Shown: positions 17,212 through 24,196 of the stretch, piece after piece
How the letters are laid out: the number at the start of each line of letters is the position of its first letter
How positions within the stretch are numbered: the first letter of the stretch is position 1
From: an uncultured Pseudomonadota bacterium
GTDB lineage: Bacteria > Pseudomonadota > Gammaproteobacteria > Burkholderiales > Rhodocyclaceae
Length of the DNA: 64,000 nt
Direction of reading: 5' to 3'
NCBI GenBank assembly: GCA_903951825.1
Contig: CAJBDJ010000005.1
Coordinates: 1 to 64,000 of the forward strand
Program-made: the position numbers and the translations under genes
The notes under the pieces: model-generated
The model's database searches: none
What the model was told of the DNA's origin: nothing
What the model saw: the letters and a program-made list of their open reading frames with translations, nothing else

Positions 17212-17886
17212 CTAGACCCAGCCCATCAAACGCACGACACCGAGCAGCCCGACAAGCCCGAACCCGAGAACCAGCAAGCCGGAAAAAATGCGCACCGCAG
17301 GCAAGCGGACAAATTCATTCATTCTCGCCAGGAGAATGCCGGCAAGCAATAAATTAGGCAAGGTACCGAGGCCAAAACTCAGCATCATCAAGGCGCCACG
17401 CTCAGCCGAGCCGGCCGTCAGGGCGGTCGCCAGTGCACCGTAAACCAGTCCGCAAGGCAACCAGCCCCACAAGAGCCCGAGCGGAAAGGCTTGCGCCAGG
17501 GTACGTGCCGGCAAAAAACGTCGGGTCAGCGGTTGCACGTGGCGCCAGAGCTTTTGTCCCGCGCGCTCGCTGAATGCCAGAGCCCGTGTGACACCGAGCA
17601 GGTAGAGGCCGAGCGCCACCAGCATCAGGTTAGCCAGCAGATAGAGCAACAGGCGTACCGGCGCCTGGCCTTCGAGAGCCAGGCTGGCGGCACCGAGCAG
17701 GCCGGCCAGCGCACCGGCGACGGCATAGGAGATGATGCGCCCCGAATTGTAGGCAAGGTGCATCGACCAACGCGCCGGCGCGCCCATCGAGAGGGCGCCG
17801 ACGATGCCGCCGCACATCCCGACACAATGCGTTCCGCCAAGCAGACCAACAAGGAAAAGGGCGAGAAAAGCGGAGTCGGAAACCAT
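17212..17886 (-). CDS. DsbD_2/SafE-type membrane protein
   Basis: A 224-residue integral membrane protein with about six helices. It carries the family signature FLVGLLGGTHCVGMCGGIVGALS at residues 11-33 (Cys 21 and 25), and a second matching half with LGLLWGWLPCGLVYGALATALTAGSAERGALMMLSFGLGTLPNLLLAG. The paired GxxHCxGMCG and LPCGLVY elements relate it to DsbD/CcdA transporters and UreH-type proteins. Members next to CcoS/CcoI/HemN/Fnr are thought to help metal or thiol handling for cytochrome oxidase assembly; that function is inference. The ATG at 17886 is preferred over a TTG two codons earlier. Confidence 0.85.
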   Translation of the reverse strand: MVSDSAFLALFLVGLLGGTHCVGMCGGIVGALSMGAPARWSMHLAYNSGRIISYAVAGALAGLLGAASLALEGQAPVRLLLYLLANLMLVALGLYLLGVTRALAFSERAGQKLWRHVQPLTRRFLPARTLAQAFPLGLLWGWLPCGLVYGALATALTAGSAERGALMMLSFGLGTLPNLLLAGILLARMNEFVRLPAVRIFSGLLVLGFGLVGLLGVVRLMGWV

Positions 17887-17941
17887 GGGCAATCAACCGG
17901 CAAACGCGCAGTTTAACCCGCACGCCCGTCTGATCCGCAGC

Positions 17942-19345
17942 TCAGATGACTTTGGAGTAGCGCGTGCGCTCGCGCGCCGCCCGCAAATAACGGTCGAAGA
18001 CCATGGAAATGACACGCACCAGCATCCGTCCCGGCGGCAAGACAGTGATCCATTCATCGTCGACCTTGAGCAGGCCGGCTGCTTGCATTTCTTTCATGTC
18101 GGCCAGCTCGGCCGAAAAATACGATTTGAAGTTGATCAAATGAGCCGTCTCGATACTCTCGATCGACAGCTCAAAATGACACATTAGTGCCTGGATGATC
18201 GAACGTCGCAAAACATCATCGGCATTGAGTTCGATACCCCTGAAAACCGGCAATAGCTGCGCATCAAGGCGGTCGTAATACTCATCCAGCGTCTTGACGT
18301 TCTGGTTGTAAGTCGGCCCGACTTTGCTGATCGACGAAATACCGAACGACAGCATGTCGCAATCGGCATAGGTCGAATACCCCTGAAAATTGCGATGCAG
18401 GCGCCCCTGCCGCTGGGCAATCGCCATTTCGTCGTCGGGCTTGGCAAAGTGATCCATGCCGATAAAGACGTAACCAGCCTCCGTCAATTTCCTGATCGCC
18501 AGCGCGAGGATTTGCAGTTTGCTGTCGGCGGACGGCAGATCATTCTCGGCGATTCGCCGCTGTGGCTTGAACAGGCTCGGCAAGTGCGCGTAGTTGTAGA
18601 TCGAAAGACGGTCGGGATCCATCGCCAGAACCCGTTCCAGCGTGCGATTGAAAGCCAGCACCGACTGATGCGGCAAGCCGTAGATCAGATCGACGGAAAC
18701 CGACTTGAAGCCGTTGGCGCGCGCGGCCTTGATGACATCAAAAGTCTCTTTCTCGGTTTGTACGCGATTGATCGCCACCTGAACGCGTTCGTCGAAATCC
18801 TGAACGCCGACGCTCATCCGGTTGAAACCCAGTTCACCGAGCAAGGCCACCGTTTCGTCGTCAACCTTGCGCGGATCAACCTCGATCGAGTACTCGCCCC
18901 CCTCAAGCAATTTGAAGTGTCTGCGTGTCTCGGCCATCAACTGGCGCATTTCCTCATGCGACAGGAAGGTCGGCGTACCGCCACCCCAGTGCAACTGGAT
19001 GACTTCGTGCTCGCCGTCTTTGCCTTCCAGGCTGGCGCTTTGCAACTCCATCTCGCGCGCCAGATATTTGAGATATTTGGCGCTGCGTCCGTGATCCTTG
19101 GTAATGATTTTGTTACAGGCGCAGTAGTAGCAAATGGTGCTGCAAAAAGGGATGTGGAAGTACAATGAAAGCGGATTGGTGAATCCGCCAATATTTCGCT
19201 TCCCAAGCCACAATTTTGCTGCATCCGAATCAAAAGCCTCAACAAAACGGTCAGCAGTCGGGTAAGACGTATAGCGTGGGCCGTTAACATCGAAGCGACG
19301 AATAATCGCCGGATCGAAAATCAAGTTATCTTTAGCGTAATTCAT
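17942..19345 (-). CDS. hemN: oxygen-independent coproporphyrinogen III oxidase
   Basis: A 467-residue radical-SAM enzyme that decarboxylates coproporphyrinogen III to protoporphyrinogen IX without oxygen. The 4Fe-4S motif is FCSTICYYCACN (C-x3-C-x2-C plus the extra Cys of HemN), followed by LHWGGGTPTFL, SIEVDPRKVD, RMSVGVQDFD and GLPHQS. The C-terminal HemN domain includes YNQNVKTLDEYYDRLD. The start at 19345 (MNYAKDN) is preferred over a GTG three codons earlier. It is divergent from fnr with an Fnr box between them, so induction under low oxygen is likely. Confidence 0.97.
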   Translation of the reverse strand: MNYAKDNLIFDPAIIRRFDVNGPRYTSYPTADRFVEAFDSDAAKLWLGKRNIGGFTNPLSLYFHIPFCSTICYYCACNKIITKDHGRSAKYLKYLAREMELQSASLEGKDGEHEVIQLHWGGGTPTFLSHEEMRQLMAETRRHFKLLEGGEYSIEVDPRKVDDETVALLGELGFNRMSVGVQDFDERVQVAINRVQTEKETFDVIKAARANGFKSVSVDLIYGLPHQSVLAFNRTLERVLAMDPDRLSIYNYAHLPSLFKPQRRIAENDLPSADSKLQILALAIRKLTEAGYVFIGMDHFAKPDDEMAIAQRQGRLHRNFQGYSTYADCDMLSFGISSISKVGPTYNQNVKTLDEYYDRLDAQLLPVFRGIELNADDVLRRSIIQALMCHFELSIESIETAHLINFKSYFSAELADMKEMQAAGLLKVDDEWITVLPPGRMLVRVISMVFDRYLRAARERTRYSKVI

Positions 19346-19481
19346 TGAACTCACTGAAAATCATGGGCATCAGGAACGGTGATCAATGGCAAGTAATCGA
19401 GTTGCGGAAATGGAATAACCCGATCTTCGTCAATCACACCAAGGATGCTGACCATTATGTGCAAACCCCTGTCATTACAGG

Positions 19482-19495
19482 TTGACCTGGATCAA
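19482..19495. promoter_or_regulatory. Fnr/Anr box between hemN and fnr
   Basis: TTGAC-CTGG-ATCAA matches the Fnr consensus TTGAT-N4-ATCAA at 9 of 10 defined positions. It lies in the divergent hemN-fnr gap, 14 bases before the fnr start and 136 bases before hemN. At that distance it could repress fnr (autoregulation) and activate hemN. Promoter elements could not be fixed. Confidence 0.75.
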
Positions 19496-19509
19496 ACCAG
19501 ACAAAATTG

Positions 19510-20256
19510 ATGATCTCAACTCAAATTGCCACCCATCCAATTTCCATGAACTCGGTCAAGCGGGCTTGCGGCAACTGCAATCTGCGCGAGCTTTGCCTGC
19601 CTTTTGGCCTCAGCAACGACGAACTCGAGCGTGTGGACGAAATGGTCACAACGCGACGCAAGATCAAACAGGGGGAATACCTCTATCGCGCCGGGTCTGC
19701 CTTTGAATCAATTTACGCGATCCGCAGCGGTTTCTTCAAAACCGACGTGCTTCTTGAAGACGGCCGCGATCAGGTGACCGGTTTTCAGATGGGTGGCGAA
19801 CTGCTCGGCCTGGACGGAATCAGCACCGAACTTCACACCTGCAACTCTGTTGCCCTTGAAAACAGTGAAGTTTGCATCATCCCTTTCTCGCGACTGGAAA
19901 CGCTTTCGCGCGAAATTCGCACCTTGCAGAATCATTTCCACAAAGTCATGAGTCGTGAAATTGTCCGCGACCACGGCGTCATGATGTTACTCGGGACGAT
20001 GCGCGCCGAAGAACGCCTGGCAGCCTTCCTGCTCAATCTATCACAGCGCTTCACTGCACGCGGCTATTCACACGCTGACTTTTACATGCGTATGACACGG
20101 GAAGAAATTGGCAGCTACCTGGGACTCAAACTTGAGACAGTGTCGCGCGCTTTTTCACGCCTTCAAGAAGCCGGGCACATCGCGGTTCAGCAAAAACATG
20201 TCCGCATCCTCAACATCGCCGGACTGAAAGCCTTGATGAACCGCCAGCCCGCTTGA
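19510..20256 (+). CDS. fnr: Fnr-type oxygen-responsive transcription regulator
   Basis: A 248-residue Crp/Fnr-family regulator. With the ATG at 19510 the cluster cysteines fall at 20, 23, 29 (RACGNCNLRELCLPFGL) and 122 (SEVCIIP), exactly the E. coli Fnr numbering, which fixes the start and implies an oxygen-labile 4Fe-4S cluster. The cyclic-nucleotide-like beta-roll spans about 30-140, the dimer helix about 140-170, and the helix-turn-helix has the Fnr recognition helix in GSYLGLKLETVSRAFSRLQEAG (E-x2-S-R). It controls the shift to anaerobic metabolism and likely acts on the box just upstream. An extra Cys 111 is present. Confidence 0.97.
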   Translation: MISTQIATHPISMNSVKRACGNCNLRELCLPFGLSNDELERVDEMVTTRRKIKQGEYLYRAGSAFESIYAIRSGFFKTDVLLEDGRDQVTGFQMGGELLGLDGISTELHTCNSVALENSEVCIIPFSRLETLSREIRTLQNHFHKVMSREIVRDHGVMMLLGTMRAEERLAAFLLNLSQRFTARGYSHADFYMRMTREEIGSYLGLKLETVSRAFSRLQEAGHIAVQQKHVRILNIAGLKALMNRQPA

Positions 20257-20312
20257 GGCTGCGCGGCCGGGCATCGACTCGAATCAGCGAATCAATACCC
20301 GGTACGGTGAAA

Positions 20313-21053
20313 TCAGTTTTTTGCTATGCCAATCTGTAAATCATCAAACCAGCTGATAAAACGCTGCACGTCGCCCCCCCGGTAAATCGCGCCGTGTTGC
20401 GGACAAAGCATGTCGATGTCCAATTGTGAAACCCGCTCGCACCAACGCCGCTTGGCTTCGGTTGAACCCATGTAGCGGCGGTGAAAGCCTTCAGCAAAAC
20501 GAATGTGTTTGTCGAAATCTTCGACAAACAGCCCATCTTGACCTGGCGGCAGCAGAGCGGCGCCGATATCTCCGGAAAAGAAAATTTTGGCCAGCTTGTC
20601 GTACACATTGAAATTGCCAGAGGAGTGCAAATAGTGGGCTGGAACCGCGCGCAAAGCGAGGCCGGCCAACGGAATATCCATTCCCTCGTCAGGAATCGAA
20701 ACAAAGGTTTCGGCGGTGCCGCCAAAATGCGGCAAAAAGCTGTTCCATAAGGCACTCACGTAACAGCGCATTTTTGGGTTGAATTCAAGCCACAGCGCCA
20801 GCGAGGAACAGATATCGGGATCCTGATGCGAGGCGAAGACGGCGCCGAGCTTGGAGGGATCGAACTCCGAGGACAGCGCCGAAAATACCGCCGGAAATAT
20901 CTCCGCTCCGCCCGGATCAAGGAGTATCCCTTCGCCACCGTGCGTCACCAGATATTCATTGGTATCAACCAAAAAATTGGGTTTCTCCGGATCGCGAATG
21001 ATGGCGACCCATTTGTGGTTGCCGTCCTGAAAAATAGTTTCTGTGATTTTCAT
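20313..21053 (-). CDS. ODP-type diiron metallo-beta-lactamase-fold protein (oxygen sensor candidate)
   Basis: A 246-residue cytosolic protein with the fold of the flavodiiron protein core but no flavodoxin or rubredoxin domain. The metal-ligand motif that reads HxExDH in flavodiiron proteins is here HQDPDI (76-81), the variant of ODP proteins (oxygen-binding diiron proteins). Other ligands are retained: His 140 (VPAHYLHSSGNF), Asp 162 (FSGDIG) and His 220 (CPQHGAIYRG). ODP of Treponema denticola binds Fe and O2 and tunes chemotaxis. The ATG at 21053 follows GAGGAGA and lies 9 bases after the stop of a minimal chemoreceptor gene, so the two form an operon. A hydrolase role is less likely. Confidence 0.85.
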   Translation of the reverse strand: MKITETIFQDGNHKWVAIIRDPEKPNFLVDTNEYLVTHGGEGILLDPGGAEIFPAVFSALSSEFDPSKLGAVFASHQDPDICSSLALWLEFNPKMRCYVSALWNSFLPHFGGTAETFVSIPDEGMDIPLAGLALRAVPAHYLHSSGNFNVYDKLAKIFFSGDIGAALLPPGQDGLFVEDFDKHIRFAEGFHRRYMGSTEAKRRWCERVSQLDIDMLCPQHGAIYRGGDVQRFISWFDDLQIGIAKN

Positions 21054-21062
21054 CTTTTCTCC

Positions 21063-21689
21063 TCAATGTCCGGTAAAGAACGGAGAGCGCCTGAGCGACT
21101 CCAGCGAACCACGTATTTCTTCGACGATCCCGTCAAACTCTCCTGAAACCTGAGCCAGCGGCAGTGCAAAGGATTGCCCGTAGGCCGCCTCAATTTTCGC
21201 CGACTTGGCTAAAACACCACCCAACTCAACCATCTGAAAGGCATCTTCGAGGGCTCGCTTAAGCTGACTGCGAAGCAGTGACAGCTTGCCGGCATGCATC
21301 TCGTTGCGGGCATCATGCTGCGCGAGAATTTCCGGCGCGGCAGATTGCGGGACAATTCTTGCGGCTTCGGCAAGCAGGCGGGTTAGGCGAATGTCTTGCA
21401 AAATAATGGAAACTTCGCCGACACAGGCATGAATCAGCTCGGTCAGAGACTCCATGCAGGTTCGCAAATCCTGGGAAAAAACGCGCAATTCGTTCGACAG
21501 GACGCCAAAACCCAGTGCCGCTGTTCCGGCACGCTTGGCGAGAAAAATGGCATTAAGCGCCATGATGTTGATCTTGAAAGAGACGGTGACTACCCGCTTG
21601 ATCTCCTCATTGATTCGCACAATTTGCAGAAGATCAACGCCAGCGCGCGGCGCCTTGCGCTTTACGGAGGTCATTGCGCTCGTTGTCAT
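21063..21689 (-). CDS. minimal soluble chemoreceptor-like protein, ODP partner
   Basis: A 208-residue, almost entirely helical protein without membrane segments. Residues 24-75 resemble the methyl-accepting chemotaxis hairpin tip: IVRINEEIKRVV...INIMALNAIFLAKRAG, then GFGVLSNELRVFS. The tip keeps the M/LALNA core and the FxVLxxELR-like return helix but differs from the canonical [31 protein letters not shown] at several CheA/CheW contact positions. Residues 80-208 form a further coiled coil. It has no sensor domain, so input probably comes from the ODP protein encoded 9 bases downstream. The ATG at 21689 follows AAGGGG; phaC ends 61 bases upstream. Confidence 0.75.
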   Translation of the reverse strand: MTTSAMTSVKRKAPRAGVDLLQIVRINEEIKRVVTVSFKINIMALNAIFLAKRAGTAALGFGVLSNELRVFSQDLRTCMESLTELIHACVGEVSIILQDIRLTRLLAEAARIVPQSAAPEILAQHDARNEMHAGKLSLLRSQLKRALEDAFQMVELGGVLAKSAKIEAAYGQSFALPLAQVSGEFDGIVEEIRGSLESLRRSPFFTGH

Positions 21690-21750
21690 GTTAGCCCCTT
21701 GTTATGCGGATAGTCTCTAATGTACCAATTCGCCGAGATGACCGGAAGGT

Positions 21751-23499
21751 CTATTTCTCATGCACATAGGTTCCCGGGGCGTCGGCAAGCGCCGGGAACT
21801 GGCGGTTGGCCGCCGGATAGGCACTGACCAGTTCGCCGCAATTCCCGCTCAGCCAAGCAGTCCAGTCGTCCCACCAGGTTCCGGTATGTTGTTCGGCGCG
21901 TCCCAACCAGTGTTCCCAATGTTCGTTATGCTCGGGAACGGCGACCCGATAGGAACGCTTGGGCGGCTTCGCCGGTGGATTGACGATGCCGAGGATATGC
22001 CCGGAGGATGACAAGACAAAACGTACCGGTGTCTTGACATTGACGTATTTATGAATGCGATAGCACTGGCGCCAGGGGGCAATATGATCATCTTCGGCGG
22101 TCACCGCGTAAAGCGGCTGGACGATGCGATCGAGATCGATCGGCTCGCCGGCAATCGTCAACTTGTCGTGCTTGATCAGATTGTTCTGCAAATACATCTG
22201 ATGCAAGTAATAGGAATGCATGGCGCGCGGCATCCGCGTGGCGTCGACATTCCAGAACAGCACATCAAATGGCGGCAGTTCCTCGCCCATCAAATAGCTG
22301 CGCACGTAGTAATGCCAGACCAGACTGTTGGCGCGCAGCAGACGAAACGAGGTAGCCATTTCACTACCGTCGAGATAGCCCTTTTTGGCCATGGTTTCGT
22401 CAAGCGCATTGACACAATCTTCATCGAGAAAGACGTCGATATCCCCCGGCTCGGAAAAATCGGTCAGGGTGGTGAAGAGCGTCCAGTGCGCGACCGGTAC
22501 CTTGTCGGCGGCAAAATGCCGGTTGGCCCAGGCCATGTAGGTTGAAACCAGCGTGCCGCCGATGCAGTAACCGACGAGATGCACCTTGGGTACTTTGCAA
22601 AACTCGCTGACGACGTTGATCACGGCATTGACGCCTTCGAGCAGGTAATCGTCGAAACGGATCTCGGCAAGTTCCGGACCAGGGTTTTTCCAGCTGGTGA
22701 TGAACACCGAAAAACCCTGATCAGTCAGATGCTTGACCATGCTTTTGCGCGCTGTCAGATCGAGAATGTAAAACTTGTTGATCCAGGGCGTGATGATGAC
22801 TATCGGCGTTGCACGCACTTTTTCAGTAATTGGCGTGTAATGAATCAACTCGACCAGACGATTGCGGAATACCACCTTGCCGGGCGTCGTGGCGAGATCC
22901 TTGCCAACGCTGAAGGCATCCGGCTCAACCATCTGAATGGTTTTGGCTTTCAGATCGCGCATGAAATTGCGCATACCTTGCGCGACGCTTTCGCCACGGG
23001 TCGCCACAAAACGCTCCATGGCCACGGGGTTAAGCCAGAAGAAATTATTCGGGGCGACCATGTTGAGCCATTCACGCGACCAGAACGCAGCCCGCCGGCG
23101 CTCCTTTTCAGACAAACCCGGCGTTTCGAAAGCCATGTCCTGCAAGCGGTGTGTCAGTGCCAGATACCACTCTTTGGTGATGTCCCAGCTCGCCGATTCG
23201 GTCCAGACCGGATCGGTAAAGCGGGCATCGTCGTGATTCGGCTGCACGATATCTTCTGACGGAATACCCATGGCACGCCGCATGACGTGCGACTGCAAGG
23301 CGATCAGGTCGCCGGAAAGCGCACTGGCGGCGCGCAACAGTTCCTGCGGATGGGACAGCCAGGCCATTTGTGCATTGAGCAGCGAAGTGGTCACGCCAAA
23401 AGGATCCAGCTTCTTGCTTAAGGCCGCGCCGACAGATTCCAGCGGGGTCAAGGCACCGATATCGATGCTTTTGTGGGCGATGGAAGAACTGTTCGGCAT
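21751..23499 (-). CDS. phaC: class I poly(3-hydroxyalkanoate) synthase
   Basis: A 582-residue enzyme that polymerises (R)-3-hydroxyacyl-CoA into PHA granules. The lipase-like box GYCIGG holds the nucleophile Cys, the catalytic Asp is in YAVTAEDDHIAPW and the His in LSSSGHILGIVNPP. The N-terminal PhaC domain spans about 100-270 (NPNNFFWLNPVAMERF-like APNNFFWLNP; KVVFRNRLVELIHYTP) and the sequence W-x-x-W near the C terminus (HWEHWLG) is typical. Length fits class I, which works without PhaE or PhaR. The ATG at 23499 follows CAGGAGC. No phaA, phaB or phasin is nearby. Confidence 0.96.
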   Translation of the reverse strand: MPNSSSIAHKSIDIGALTPLESVGAALSKKLDPFGVTTSLLNAQMAWLSHPQELLRAASALSGDLIALQSHVMRRAMGIPSEDIVQPNHDDARFTDPVWTESASWDITKEWYLALTHRLQDMAFETPGLSEKERRRAAFWSREWLNMVAPNNFFWLNPVAMERFVATRGESVAQGMRNFMRDLKAKTIQMVEPDAFSVGKDLATTPGKVVFRNRLVELIHYTPITEKVRATPIVIITPWINKFYILDLTARKSMVKHLTDQGFSVFITSWKNPGPELAEIRFDDYLLEGVNAVINVVSEFCKVPKVHLVGYCIGGTLVSTYMAWANRHFAADKVPVAHWTLFTTLTDFSEPGDIDVFLDEDCVNALDETMAKKGYLDGSEMATSFRLLRANSLVWHYYVRSYLMGEELPPFDVLFWNVDATRMPRAMHSYYLHQMYLQNNLIKHDKLTIAGEPIDLDRIVQPLYAVTAEDDHIAPWRQCYRIHKYVNVKTPVRFVLSSSGHILGIVNPPAKPPKRSYRVAVPEHNEHWEHWLGRAEQHTGTWWDDWTAWLSGNCGELVSAYPAANRQFPALADAPGTYVHEK

Positions 23500-23670
23500 G
23501 GCATTTTGCTCCTGAAAATCAGAGCTTACTTATAACACATTCATTTCTCCCAACTTGAGGGGAAATTACCGGCTGACGGGCCATTCAGCGCTTTTCCCCA
23601 AGACCCAGTTGGCGTAGCATAAGGCAGTTGAAGGCCTAATTTTCGGCACGCACCCTTGAGGAGTAAAGCC

Positions 23671-24114
23671 ATGTTCAAACATATTCTGGTACCTACCGAC
23701 GGCTCCGAGTTATCGCGCGCCACGGCTAGCCGTGCCATTTCTTTCGCCAAGGAAGCCGGGGCTCGCATCACGATCTTTTTTGCCAAGCCGGAATACCCGA
23801 TTTCCTACTTCGGCGAAGGCGCTCTGATCGACCCGACAACGCCCGAAAAGTTTGCCGAACTCGCCGATCAGCAAGCCGCCGAATATCTCGGCAAGATTGA
23901 GCAGCAGTGCATTGCAGCGGGAGTGGAGTGCAAATCATTGGCCGTCACCAGCGACATCCCGTATGAAGCAATTGTCGAAGCCGCCGAGCAATCAGGCTGC
24001 GATCTGATTTTTATGGCATCGCACGGCCGACGAGGTTTTAGCGGCTTTTTGTTAGGTAGCGAGACAAACAAGGTTCTCACGCACTCCAAAGTGCCGGTGC
24101 TGGTTTATCGGTGA
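23671..24114 (+). CDS. universal stress protein UspA family
   Basis: A 147-residue UspA-fold protein starting MFKHILVPTDGSELSRATASRAI and ending with the ATP-binding signature FMASHGRRGFSGFLLGSETNKVLTHSKVPVLVY (G-x2-G-x9-G-S). The middle part includes a YPISYFGEGALIDPTTPEKF insertion often seen in betaproteobacterial members. The ATG at 23671 follows GAGGAG. It is divergent from phaC, sharing a 171-base gap in which I see no Fnr box. Expected cytosolic, stress or anaerobiosis related; no direct target known. Confidence 0.93.
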   Translation: MFKHILVPTDGSELSRATASRAISFAKEAGARITIFFAKPEYPISYFGEGALIDPTTPEKFAELADQQAAEYLGKIEQQCIAAGVECKSLAVTSDIPYEAIVEAAEQSGCDLIFMASHGRRGFSGFLLGSETNKVLTHSKVPVLVYR

Positions 24115-24196
24115 CCGTGATCGACGCCACCTCTTTTGACCACTTTTTGCTATTGACCTCAAACTTCAGGCAGTCACTACTGCGGTTCGTCAACCC

